Positions 1 through 7,529 of a DNA stretch of 52,503 nucleotides are shown in pieces. Source of the stretch: CALIBK01 sp037444165 (GTDB lineage Bacteria; Desulfobacterota; BSN033; UBA1163); NCBI GenBank assembly GCA_037444165.1, contig JBBIMX010000009.1, positions 1 through 52,503 of the forward strand, written 5' to 3'. A program made the position numbers and the translations under genes. Numbering within the stretch: position 1 is the stretch's first letter; each line of letters begins with the position of its first letter. The notes below the pieces were generated by a model. That model ran no database searches and was not told the DNA's origin. It saw only the letters and a list, made by a program, of their open reading frames with translations.

Positions 1-53
1 GGGTTTCTCCAATACCCCTCTCGGGCTTATTCCCCACTTCAGTGAGGGATTAC
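1..53. repeat. Arm of the dispersed palindromic repeat at the window edge
   Basis: AATACCCCTCTCGGGCTTA (11-29) and GTGAGGGATTAC (42-53) match, on the opposite strand, the left arm of the 43128-43244 element (18 of 19 bases for the inner block). The element is probably cut by the window boundary; it lies upstream of acyP. Confidence 0.65.
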
Positions 54-97
54 AAATTACTTTTAATTTTATTTTGATTTAAAATGAATCTTATGGT

Positions 98-391
98 ATG
101 AATCAAATCGTTATGGAAAAGGTAAGGGCAAGGGTCATTATTGAAGGAAGGGTTCAGGGAGTCTTTTTCCGCTATCACACCCAGGAGATGGCTTATCGAT
201 TAGGAATCAAAGGATGGGTTAAAAATCGGAGGGACGGTCGTGTGGAAGCGATCTTCGAAGGGGAAAAGGATCGGGTCAATCAAATGGTCCAGTGGTGTCA
301 TCATGGACCTCCGGAGGCAAGAGTTTCTGGGGTTCGGGTAAATTGGGAAGAATATACAGGAGAGTTTCAGGATTTCTCCATCACTTATTGA
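98..391 (+). CDS. acyP: Acylphosphatase
   Basis: This is a 97-residue protein of normal length for acylphosphatase, a small cytosolic enzyme that hydrolyses acyl phosphates such as acetyl phosphate or carbamoyl phosphate. The family signature GRVQGVFFR (about residues 17-25) supplies the phosphate-binding loop and catalytic Arg, and GWVKNRRDG (about residues 39-47) supplies the catalytic Asn. The start is uncertain: ATG at 98 and ATG at 113 are in frame, neither has a clear Shine-Dalgarno sequence, and the conserved family N-terminus begins at the second. Its 3' end overlaps by 7 bases the convergent small gene at 385-612. Seen: motifs and length. Known: family chemistry. The physiological substrate is not deducible. 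Confidence 0.93.
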   Translation: MNQIVMEKVRARVIIEGRVQGVFFRYHTQEMAYRLGIKGWVKNRRDGRVEAIFEGEKDRVNQMVQWCHHGPPEARVSGVRVNWEEYTGEFQDFSITY

Positions 392-612
392 GTCTTCTTT
401 GGAGCTTCTTTCTCTTCCTTCAAGATTTTTTTCTGAATCTCTTTTCCTATCTCCCCTTTCTCTTTCTTCACCAACTCTTCGATGACTTCCATTCTCTTCC
501 CCGTTTCCGTCAATCCTTCTCCCATCTTCTTTACGGTCTTTCCTCCGCCAAAGTAAATGAAGAAAAAGAAGATGAGAATCCCAATGATCACCCCCAATAG
601 AAATCGGATCAT
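385..612 (-). CDS. Small membrane-anchored coiled-coil protein, function unknown
   Basis: This is a 75-residue protein that I do not recognise. Residues about 2-22 form one strongly hydrophobic membrane segment (FLLGVIIGILIFFFFIYF), followed by a GGG linker and a Lys/Glu-rich, probably helical cytoplasmic tail to the C-terminus. A strong GGAGGAGG ribosome-binding site lies a few bases upstream of the ATG, which argues that this is a real gene. It starts 30 bases downstream of the putative selenoprotein gene on the same strand, so the two are probably co-transcribed. The architecture resembles small single-pass proteins that tether or scaffold other proteins, but that is inference only. Confidence 0.65.
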   Translation of the reverse strand: MIRFLLGVIIGILIFFFFIYFGGGKTVKKMGEGLTETGKRMEVIEELVKKEKGEIGKEIQKKILKEEKEAPKKTQ

Positions 613-642
613 TCCTCCTCCTTGCCTTTCTATTGACTAAAT

Positions 643-1521
643 TCAAGAGGCTTTTTGACGGGCCTTCTTAATGTCCTCCAAGTAATATTTAATGAGAGGA
701 GACATCTCTGGCGGCTGCCAGTCTGCCTTCTTTGGTTCTTCAGGCCATGTGAATGGAAGATGGTACACCTCACCGGGCTTGTCTGCCTTCTCAAACACAG
801 AAAGGGCTTCTCTTAAGACTTTTCTTTGGCCCTCTCTATCTCCCACCTGTCCTACAGGTCTCCCGTAAGGATATTCTATAGCGGCTGTTCGAGGAATACC
901 CACAGCCCGATGGAATTCCCAGGTGGGACTTAGAACTAAAGTGGAGAACCCCTTCTCCTCCAGAAATCTTGCAGCCAGTCCCACGGACTGACAGCAGAAG
1001 GGTCAGGCAGGAGTAAGAAGAACGGCTTCCACCCCTTCTTCTTTCATCCCTATGGAGATAGGTTCGATCGCCTCTTTCAGAAAATCTGTATTTTGCCATT
1101 GAAATCCATAAAAAGAATAGGCTGTTTGAGCCAATCGCCCAATCCCCCCCTCTCTTTCAAATTCTTCCATTCTTTGAAGTGGGAGGATCACATTCATATC
1201 CTTTTTAATCCAGTCTGTATTGATATGAAGATGATTTACATCTATATCCTTTTCTGTCGTTCCTCTTGGGATCTTCCGAAAAGAACGGTCACCCCAAAGG
1301 GGTTCCCTCTTTTCTCTTTCCATATCAAAGGGGGGATCCCTCTTCAGGCTGATTCCAGCACTGGTGACAAGGGCCAGCGTGATTTGATGAAGGGGTTTGG
1401 ATAAGGGTGTCCATGGGATATATCCGGTAAAATCACTTTCAGGAATGAAACTTCGAACCCAAGCTCTAAGCCCCGGTGGAAGAAATCTGAACCCATCCAC
1501 GATCTTTCCTTGTTCCATCAT
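643..1521 (-). CDS. GrdB/PrdB-like selenoprotein (in-frame UGA read as selenocysteine)
   Basis: Read through the TGA at 1005-1003, one continuous frame gives a 292-residue protein with Sec at position 173. The N-terminal part (VTSAGISLK, then DVNHLHI) and the part after the UGA (CCQSVGLAARFLE) both belong to the glycine/sarcosine/betaine/D-proline reductase selenoprotein-B-like family. The context TPA-U-PFCC makes a U-x-x-C-C redox motif. A hairpin fitting a bacterial SECIS element starts 12 nt after the UGA. The start ATG at 1521 has a GGGAG site upstream, and a good sigma70-type promoter lies at 1556-1584. Known relatives (GrdB, PrdB) are Sec subunits of amino-acid reductases, but this is a stand-alone single gene without grd/prd partners in the window. 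The alternative is an inactivated gene, but both sides are intact and in frame. Confidence 0.82.
970..996 (-). promoter_or_regulatory. Candidate bacterial SECIS hairpin
   Basis: On the minus strand a perfect 6-bp stem (CAGTCC at 990-985, GGACTG at 981-976) closes a GTG loop (984-982). A further broken helix (991-996 with 975-970) extends it. The loop begins 18 nt after the UGA codon. This matches the known bacterial SECIS geometry: an apical loop about 16-37 nt after UGA, with a G among the first loop bases. The element lies inside the coding frame, as bacterial SECIS elements do. The structure was found by eye, not computed. Confidence 0.72.
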
Positions 1522-1555
1522 GACACTCCCAAATAAATTGATAAGATTATGAATC

Positions 1556-1584
1556 TTTATATAAAACCCTTAAAAAATAATCAA
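1556..1584 (-). promoter_or_regulatory. Sigma70-type promoter of the selenoprotein gene
   Basis: On the minus strand TTGATT (1584-1579) and TATAAA (1561-1556) are separated by 17 bases, close to the sigma70 consensus. The expected transcript start lies about 28 bases upstream of the ATG at 1521. Confidence 0.55.
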
Positions 1585-1743
1585 GTCTTAATTTAACCTA
1601 AGTAAGGATAGACCCTGTTTAATAAAAATACCTCCCCTCTAAAATATAGCCGGCTCTCCCCCGAGGAAGCAGGACTAAGGTAAGGGGGAGTGTTCATGGG
1701 TTAGAAAACACTCATGAAAATTTCCCTCACATTGTAAAATTTA

Positions 1744-1772
1744 TTTTATTTTTAGAGATGAAGGTATATAAT
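1744..1772 (+). promoter_or_regulatory. Possible radC operon promoter
   Basis: A perfect TATAAT lies at 1767-1772, 45 bases before the radC start. The -35 region at the proper spacing (TTTTAT, 1744-1749) is weak, so the -10 is the main evidence. Confidence 0.4.
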
Positions 1773-1817
1773 AAAACAGATCCCATAATGTGAATACGAG
1801 AAGAAAGAAGGAGAGGG

Positions 1818-2519
1818 TTGTCCAACATTATGGCGGAAAAACCCCATTATTTAGGGCATCGGGAAAGGCTAAGGGAGCGATTTAGAAAGAGTGGCTCGGA
1901 GGGCTTTCATGATTACGAGCTTCTGGAGCTTCTTCTTACCTATGGCATTCCAAGAAGGGATGTCAAACCCGTTGCTAAAGCCTTAATCAAGCGATTCGGA
2001 AGTTTTTCAGGAGTCCTGGATGCCAGCGAGAAGGAACTTCTCGAAGTGACCGGAATGGGACCCATCTCTTCCATTCTCATTCGATTAGTGAAGGAGCTTT
2101 GTTGGGTCTATCTTGAAGAGAAGATGAGGGGGCGAGATATTCTCTCATCGCCTCAGGCAGTCGTGAATTTTGTCCGAATGCGACTTTCTGGGCTCCCTTA
2201 CGAAGCCTTCATGGTCATCTATCTTAATACCAAAAATGAAGTCCTCCATTACGAGATTATTCAGGAAGGAACGATCGACCGAGCCGTGGTCTTCCCCAGA
2301 AGAATTATAGAAGGTGCACTCGCTCAACATGCATCCGGACTCATCCTCGTCCATAACCATCCAAGTGGCCATCATTCTCCCTCCGAGGACGACAAAACTC
2401 TGACAAGAAGTATCATCGGAGCGGCCAAAACGCTCGATCTCCGAATCCTTGACCATATTGTCGTTGGAAAGGAGGGTCATTTCAGCTTTATGGAAAATCG
2501 ACTCCTTCCGATTCCTTGA
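1818..2519 (+). CDS. radC: RadC family JAB-domain protein
   Basis: This 233-residue protein has the normal RadC layout. A helix-hairpin-helix-like N-terminal half (about residues 30-100) is followed by the JAB/MPN metalloprotease-like domain. The zinc motif is visible as H179-N-H181-P-S-G with S187 and D191. The role of RadC in DNA repair is unproven; the family is often linked to genome maintenance or mobile elements. The chosen start is TTG at 1818, 4 bases after AAGGAG (1808-1813); an ATG at 1830 is the alternative but is 16 bases from that site. It is the first gene of a plus-strand group followed by tmk. Confidence 0.92.
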   Translation: MSNIMAEKPHYLGHRERLRERFRKSGSEGFHDYELLELLLTYGIPRRDVKPVAKALIKRFGSFSGVLDASEKELLEVTGMGPISSILIRLVKELCWVYLEEKMRGRDILSSPQAVVNFVRMRLSGLPYEAFMVIYLNTKNEVLHYEIIQEGTIDRAVVFPRRIIEGALAQHASGLILVHNHPSGHHSPSEDDKTLTRSIIGAAKTLDLRILDHIVVGKEGHFSFMENRLLPIP

Positions 2520-2589
2520 CAATACTTTTAAGATTGGCTTATATTTTTGATTAGATTTCAAATAGTTATTTACGACGGAGCGAAAAGGA

Positions 2590-3234
2590 TTGTCTTTTTT
2601 TATTACTTTCGAAGGGGTGGAAGGAAGTGGTAAGACCACTCAGATCCATCGGCTAAAGAAGTATCTTACGCAAAAGGGGATTCCATGTCGAATAACAAGG
2701 GAACCGGGTGGAACCCCCATTGGAGAAAAGATAAGAAAGATCCTGCTGAATCCAAACTTCCAAGGGATGGTTCCCCTCACTGAACTCTTCCTCTATGAAG
2801 CCTCAAGGGCTCAACATGTCCATGAAGTGATCCTTCCCCTTCTTAAAAAAGGGGAGGTCGTTCTTTCAGACCGATTTATGGATGCAAGCATAGCCTATCA
2901 GGGCTATGGACGAAAGGTGGATTTGAAATGGGTAGAAAGACTGAATCGACTCGCCTCCAACGGAATTAAACCCGATATTACGTTTCTCTTAGATTGTCCC
3001 TCCGACATGGGCCTGAAGAGGGCCCTTCAAAGAAACCAGAGGCTAAAAAATAAAAAAGGAGATCGGTTTGAGAGGGAACAGATAGAGTTTCATCGTCGAG
3101 TGAGAAGAGGATATTTAGCCTTAGCGAAAAAGGAGCCCCAGAGAGTAAAGATTATTGATACGCGTCAAGGGGAAGAAAAGGTTTTTGAGAGGATTCGAAC
3201 CATCGTGGATCAATGGATAGGGTTGAAGAAATAA
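2590..3234 (+). CDS. tmk: Thymidylate kinase
   Basis: This enzyme phosphorylates dTMP to dTDP in the cytosol for DNA synthesis. It is 214 residues, normal for the family. The P-loop GVEGSGKT is at residues 9-16, the substrate motif REPGGT at 37-42 and DRFMDASIAYQG at 94-105, where the usual Tyr of DRY is Phe. The start is TTG at 2590, supported by AAAAGG just upstream and by the conserved N-terminus FFITFEGVEG; there is no ATG nearby. It is followed after 45 bases by holB, an association common in bacteria. Confidence 0.96.
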   Translation: MSFFITFEGVEGSGKTTQIHRLKKYLTQKGIPCRITREPGGTPIGEKIRKILLNPNFQGMVPLTELFLYEASRAQHVHEVILPLLKKGEVVLSDRFMDASIAYQGYGRKVDLKWVERLNRLASNGIKPDITFLLDCPSDMGLKRALQRNQRLKNKKGDRFEREQIEFHRRVRRGYLALAKKEPQRVKIIDTRQGEEKVFERIRTIVDQWIGLKK

Positions 3235-3279
3235 ATCCAGGATCGGTTCTTGGAATAGACCATAGCCTGTTTTGAATCT

Positions 3280-4266
3280 ATGTCTTTTAGAACAGTTTTA
3301 GGACATGAAAAATCGATCCATTGGCTCAAACAGGCCATCCTCCAGAAGAGGGTGGTCCATAGTTATCTCTTCTGGGGAAACGAAGGGATTGGAAAGAAGT
3401 ATGTCGCCCTTCAATTCGCGAAGGCCCTCAACTGTCTGGACAACGGATGGGAAAAGGGAGATGCCTGTGATAGGTGTCTTTCCTGTAAAAAGATCGACCA
3501 ACAGATCCATCCCGATGTCTTACTGATCGAGCCAGAGGGACAGACCTTAAAGGTGGATCAGGTGAGGGAGATACATAAAGATTTAGCCTATCGTCCTTAT
3601 GAAGGACGCCGTCGAGTCGTCATTCTATCTGCGGCGGATCGAATGGCTCCTCAGATGTCAAACACCCTTCTTAAAACCCTTGAAGAACCACCGCTTCATA
3701 CCCTCCTTATCTTGATTGCGAATCACACACGAGGAATGCTTCCAACCATCCTCTCTCGATGCCAATCCATTCCCTTCAACCCCTTACCCACCTCTCTGGT
3801 CTCCCGCTGGCTTGTGGAAAAGAAGGGAATGGATGAAAAAGAGGCTTCCCTTCTGGCCCTTCTTTCTGAGGGTAGCCTGGGAAAGGCCTTAGAAATAAAG
3901 GAGGAGATCGACGAGATTCCAAGGGAAGGTCTTTTAAAGGAATGGGTGGGGGTAAAATCATTGACTCTTGAAGAAATAGATAGCCTCATCGATTCCCTCC
4001 CCTCCCAGAGACCGAATCTTCTCCTGATCCTGGAGGTTTCTAAGACCATCGTGAGAGATCTTATTGTGACAAAGATTTCAAAGGATTCTTCAGAATTGAT
4101 CCATTCAGATCTCTCGGAAACCTATAAGGTCATAGCCTCGCAGTGGAACGTCTCCTCCCTTTTTCACCGATTTGAAATTCTCCAGAAGACGACGATGGCC
4201 CTTCAAAAGAATGCCAATACTCGATTGGCCCTTGAGACGATGATGCTCACCTGGGCTGAAGGATAG
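3280..4266 (+). CDS. holB: DNA polymerase III subunit delta'
   Basis: This is a 328-residue AAA+ clamp-loader subunit. The degenerate P-loop region GNEGIGKK is at residues 33-40, the zinc module has Cys at 52, 63, 66 and 69, and the SRC sensor motif is at 159-161 (LSRCQSIPF). In the clamp-loader complex it helps load the beta sliding clamp onto DNA. A GKK rather than GKT/S in the P-loop fits delta', which does not hydrolyse ATP. It lies between tmk and ricT, 3 bases from ricT, so the genes are almost certainly co-transcribed. Confidence 0.95.
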   Translation: MSFRTVLGHEKSIHWLKQAILQKRVVHSYLFWGNEGIGKKYVALQFAKALNCLDNGWEKGDACDRCLSCKKIDQQIHPDVLLIEPEGQTLKVDQVREIHKDLAYRPYEGRRRVVILSAADRMAPQMSNTLLKTLEEPPLHTLLILIANHTRGMLPTILSRCQSIPFNPLPTSLVSRWLVEKKGMDEKEASLLALLSEGSLGKALEIKEEIDEIPREGLLKEWVGVKSLTLEEIDSLIDSLPSQRPNLLLILEVSKTIVRDLIVTKISKDSSELIHSDLSETYKVIASQWNVSSLFHRFEILQKTTMALQKNANTRLALETMMLTWAEG

Positions 4267-4269
4267 AAG

Positions 4270-5055
4270 ATGAGTCGAATTGTCTATGTGAAGATGGCGA
4301 ATGGAAAAGTAGAAGGAGTGGATGCGGGGGATCTCCCTTTGGACCCAGGGGACCCGGTGGTCGTAGAATCTGAAAAAGGATTATCCCTGGGGAAGGTTCT
4401 ATCCTCTCCTCAGGAAAAAGAAGAAAGTTCCTCTCCCCCATCGGATAGAAAGATCATCCGAAAGGCTACGGCTGAAGATCTTGAGCAATCCGAGAGGAAC
4501 AAAGAGCTGGAAAAAGAGGCCTTTCAATTCTGCCTTCAAAAGATCCATGAGAAAAACCTCTCCATGAAACTGGTAAGAACGGAAGTCCTTCTGGATCGAT
4601 CCCGGATCCTTTTTTATTTTACGGCAGAGAAACGGGTCGACTTTAGAGAATTGGTCAAGGAACTTGCCTCCCGATTCCGGATGAGGATTGAGATGCGACA
4701 AATCGGGGTGAGGGATGAGGCCAAAATGATCTGTGGAATTGGAAGCTGCGGGTTAGAACTCTGCTGTTCCAAATTCATGAATCAATTCGAACTGGTCTCT
4801 GTAAAGATGGTCAAAGAGCAGAACCTCGCCCTGAATCCAAATAAACTCTCGGGTCTCTGCGGTCGGCTGATGTGTTGTCTCGCTTACGAGTACCCGACCT
4901 ATGTCGAATTAAAAAAAGGACTGCCCAAGGTTGGAAAATCGATCCGCACCCGTTTTGGAAAAGGAAAGGTCATCAGGCAGAATGTCTTGAATCAAACCCT
5001 TACCATAGAGCTCGAAGAAGGAGGAGAGGTGACCATCCATGCCTCAGAAATCTAA
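4270..5055 (+). CDS. ricT: PSP1/RicT (YaaT) family protein
   Basis: This 261-residue protein has the PSP1 C-terminal domain and the conserved Cys pattern of the family: C155, C160, C165, C166, C197, C202 and C203 (GIGSCGLELCC and LCGRLMCC). In Bacillus, RicT (YaaT) belongs to the RicAFT complex, which carries Fe-S clusters and affects RNA processing and phosphorelays; whether that holds here is unknown. The residues about 43-80 form a low-complexity charged linker. It sits directly after holB and overlaps metG by 17 bases, the usual tmk-holB-yaaT-metG neighbourhood. Confidence 0.9.
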   Translation: MSRIVYVKMANGKVEGVDAGDLPLDPGDPVVVESEKGLSLGKVLSSPQEKEESSSPPSDRKIIRKATAEDLEQSERNKELEKEAFQFCLQKIHEKNLSMKLVRTEVLLDRSRILFYFTAEKRVDFRELVKELASRFRMRIEMRQIGVRDEAKMICGIGSCGLELCCSKFMNQFELVSVKMVKEQNLALNPNKLSGLCGRLMCCLAYEYPTYVELKKGLPKVGKSIRTRFGKGKVIRQNVLNQTLTIELEEGGEVTIHASEI

Positions 5056-6598
5056 AGGAACCTTCTATATTACTACTCCCATCTACTATGTCAACGATAT
5101 CCCCCATATCGGTCATGCCTATACGACCATTGCTGCCGATATCCTTGCTCGATTTAAACGTCTCGAGGGTTACCAGGTCTTCTTCCTTACAGGGACGGAT
5201 GAGCATGGTCAAAAGGTCGAAAAGGCGGCTCAAGAGAGAGGGGTGGAACCCAAGGTTCATTGTGATGAGATGGTCGTCCGATTTCAGTCCCTCTGGAAGA
5301 GACTCAACATCTCTAATGATGACTTCATTCGAACGACGGAACCTCGCCATAAGAGAGTGGTCCAAAGGATTCTTCAGGATCTCTACGAACGGGGAGAGAT
5401 CTATCAGGACAACTATGAGGGATGGTATTGTGTCCCCTGTGAACGATTCTGGACGGAGAAAGACCTTGTCGATGGGAAATGCCCCGATTGCCATCGAGAG
5501 GTCTCCGAAATCTCCGAAAAGAATTACTTCTTTAGAATGGGTCGATATCAATCCTGGCTGATCGAGCATATCGAAAACAATGAGCGATCCATCCTTCCCT
5601 CCTCAAGGAGGAATGAGATCTTAGGATTTCTAAAAAATCCTCTGGAAGACCTCTGTATCTCAAGGCCAAAGAAACGTCTAAAGTGGGGGATAGAACTTCC
5701 TTTCGACCCTGACTATGTGACCTATGTCTGGTTCGATGCCTTGATCAACTATGTGAGCGGAATTGGATATGGAGAGCAAGGAGATACCTTTTCACGATTC
5801 TGGCCTGAAGCCATCCACCTCATCGGGAAAGATATTCTTACGACCCATACCGTCTATTGGCCGACGATGCTTAAAGGGATAGGGCTTCCACCCCCTAAAA
5901 CGGTCTTTGCCCATGGATGGTGGACGATCGAGGGAAAGAAGATGTCCAAATCCCTTCAAAATGTAGTCGAGCCAAATCGTTTGATCGATACCTATGGAGC
6001 GGATGCGGTTCGATACTTTCTCGTCCGGGAGGTTCCTTTTGGAATGGATGGAGACTTCTCCCACTCCGCAATGGTCCACCGAATTAACAGTGATTTGGCC
6101 AACGATCTTGGGAATCTCTTTAGCCGAACCCTAAGCATGGTCGTCCGATATTTCAACGGAATCATTCCATCCCCTTCTTCTATTGAAGAGATCGATGGCC
6201 GACTCCAAAAGGTCTCGGAAGATGTTCTTTACCAACTTCCCTCCCTCATGAATGATTTTGCCTTTCATAAGGCCCTCTCCACTATCTGGGAACTCATTGG
6301 TGCGACCAATAAATATGTAGACGAAACAGCCCCCTGGAACCTGGCCAGGGAAGGAAACACATCTCGTCTCTCGACCGTTCTCTATCAGGCGATGGAGGCC
6401 CTTCGAATGATTGCCCTCTTTCTTGCTCCCTTTATGCCTTCGACTTCAGAGAAGATGTGGATGGAACTCGGGCTCGAGAGCAATCTCTGGGAACAAAACT
6501 TTGAAAGGGATGGGCTCTGGGGAGGATTGAAGCCCGGGAGGAAAATCGAAAAACCCATTCCTCTATTTCCAAGGATTGATCCTAAGAAGATCTCCTGA
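5039..6598 (+). CDS. metG: Methionine-tRNA ligase
   Basis: This class I aminoacyl-tRNA synthetase charges tRNA-Met. HIGH is at residues 23-26 and KMSKS at 301-305. A zinc knuckle is formed by C131, C134, C148 and C151. At 519 residues it is the short form, ending after the anticodon-binding domain without the C-terminal EMAP-II-like tRNA-binding module. The start overlaps the end of ricT by 17 bases. The ATG at 5039 gives the expected N-terminus just ahead of FYITTPIYYVND, so the start is reasonable. Confidence 0.97.
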   Translation: MPQKSKGTFYITTPIYYVNDIPHIGHAYTTIAADILARFKRLEGYQVFFLTGTDEHGQKVEKAAQERGVEPKVHCDEMVVRFQSLWKRLNISNDDFIRTTEPRHKRVVQRILQDLYERGEIYQDNYEGWYCVPCERFWTEKDLVDGKCPDCHREVSEISEKNYFFRMGRYQSWLIEHIENNERSILPSSRRNEILGFLKNPLEDLCISRPKKRLKWGIELPFDPDYVTYVWFDALINYVSGIGYGEQGDTFSRFWPEAIHLIGKDILTTHTVYWPTMLKGIGLPPPKTVFAHGWWTIEGKKMSKSLQNVVEPNRLIDTYGADAVRYFLVREVPFGMDGDFSHSAMVHRINSDLANDLGNLFSRTLSMVVRYFNGIIPSPSSIEEIDGRLQKVSEDVLYQLPSLMNDFAFHKALSTIWELIGATNKYVDETAPWNLAREGNTSRLSTVLYQAMEALRMIALFLAPFMPSTSEKMWMELGLESNLWEQNFERDGLWGGLKPGRKIEKPIPLFPRIDPKKIS

Positions 6599-6600
6599 AC

Positions 6601-7083
6601 ATGAAGAAACCTCAACCGATCCATTCCATTCTTAGCGAGACCCTTAAGGGTTTGAATTTAGATTTTCCACTCAAGACCTCTCTGCTTCTTCGATCATGGA
6701 AGGAAATCGTAGGGGAGCCCATCGCTGCCCAAACTCAACCCTATGCCATTCGAAATCGAATTCTCTTTGTTCACGTCTCCCACTCGGTGTGGATCCAACA
6801 ACTGCAGTTTTTTAAGCCTGCCCTCCTGGAGAAGATCAATCAATTCCTGGGAGAACCCCTTCTTCAAGAAATTCGATTCAAATTGGGTGGGATTCAAGAA
6901 AGGCCTTCTCCTCCAAAGACTCGAGAATGGGAAGGAGAAAAACTGAATAGGAGAATAAAGGGGGAGATCGAACGCCTTCTGAAGAAGATCGAAGATGAGG
7001 GGGTGAGGAGAATTTTGATGGAGGTCTTGATCAAAAGTGCAAAGCTGGAGAGATCAAGGGTGAGGCAAAGAGAGAAAATCTAA
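6601..7083 (+). CDS. DUF721/DciA-like protein
   Basis: This 160-residue protein has the DUF721 (DciA-like) domain over about residues 5-100. The typical features are SLLLRSWKEIVGEPIAAQTQP followed by beta-rich ILFVHVSHSVWIQQLQ. DciA proteins in many bacteria load or recruit the replicative helicase DnaB; family membership is clear, but that role is inferred here. The C-terminal 50 residues are charged and probably helical. It starts 3 bases after metG and closes the plus-strand operon. Its 3' end overlaps the convergent Cys-rich gene at 7054-7257. Confidence 0.85.
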   Translation: MKKPQPIHSILSETLKGLNLDFPLKTSLLLRSWKEIVGEPIAAQTQPYAIRNRILFVHVSHSVWIQQLQFFKPALLEKINQFLGEPLLQEIRFKLGGIQERPSPPKTREWEGEKLNRRIKGEIERLLKKIEDEGVRRILMEVLIKSAKLERSRVRQREKI

Positions 7084-7257
7084 ACCCTTCTCTCCATTTT
7101 GGTCTTCTCTTTTTTTCAGAGGAAACTTACTTTCATAAAGAACCGCATTCTCCTCCAACTCCCTTGTCGATCCCCGATCGCAGTCCAGATCGCAATAGTG
7201 ATTCTTAAGAAGACATCTCGAATGATCATAGAATTCGCATGATTTTTCTAAGCCCAT
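7054..7257 (-). CDS. Cys-rich small protein, function unknown
   Basis: This 67-residue protein has four Cys and two His clustered in residues 7-26: C7, H12, C15, H20, C22 and C26. That spacing suggests a small zinc or Fe-S site. The second half is charged and featureless. A purine-rich AAGGGGGGAT site lies about 5 bases upstream of the ATG at 7257, supporting translation. It overlaps the 3' end of the DciA-like gene by 30 bases in convergent orientation. I do not recognise a family. Confidence 0.5.
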   Translation of the reverse strand: MGLEKSCEFYDHSRCLLKNHYCDLDCDRGSTRELEENAVLYESKFPLKKREDQNGEKGLDFLSLPHP

Positions 7258-7529
7258 CTCTATCCCCCCTTTCTTTCTTTACGTTGTCTTCTCGCCTTCC
7301 CCTCCACCTACCGTGAAGAAGAAAGGAGATAAATCTTTGGTTATTTTTTATACAATGATTAAATTGCAATCCCAGTGCCAATGAAAAGTGGCCCTCTTCT
7401 TCCCCCATTTCATCGAAGTTAATCTGAAGAGAGATAAGAGAGGAATAAATGGATAGGATTTTTCTACCCAGGCGATGACAAAAATGAACAGGGATCTCTA
7501 AAAAATTCTTGAGGGAGTAGCGATCCGTT
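7258..7529. other. Intergenic region, nothing recognised
   Basis: These 272 bases lie between the Cys-rich gene and the cyclophilin-like gene, both on the minus strand. They contain only short ORFs without conserved features. No clear terminator, tRNA or repeat was seen. Confidence 0.4.

Larger units (their letters stand above)
1522..1817. other. Divergent intergenic region with inverted repeats
   Basis: This 296-bp AT-rich region separates the divergent selenoprotein and radC transcripts. It holds the minus-strand promoter at 1556-1584 and a plus-strand TATAAT at 1767-1772. Between them is an inverted repeat, CTCCCCC (1656-1662) with GGGGGAG (1684-1690). A second, smaller possible hairpin, GTGTT...AACAC, lies at about 1690-1711. 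I see no ORF and no recognised RNA family. Confidence 0.5.

Noticed and set aside
200..646. 148-residue minus-strand frame over acyP
   Set aside because: It is the antisense and frame shadow of acyP and the small membrane protein, with low-complexity Arg/Glu sequence and no family features.
643..984. Separate short gene downstream of the UGA
   Set aside because: Its ATG-type start lies inside the SECIS-like stem and cuts the conserved CCQSVGLAARFLE region; the read-through frame explains both halves.
4872..5569. Long frames on both strands (229 and 189 residues) over ricT and metG
   Set aside because: They lie inside clearly conserved ricT and metG coding sequence and have no recognisable motifs.
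7226..7408. 60-residue minus-strand frame in the intergenic region
   Set aside because: No ribosome-binding site or conserved sequence, and it overlaps the start of the better supported Cys-rich gene.
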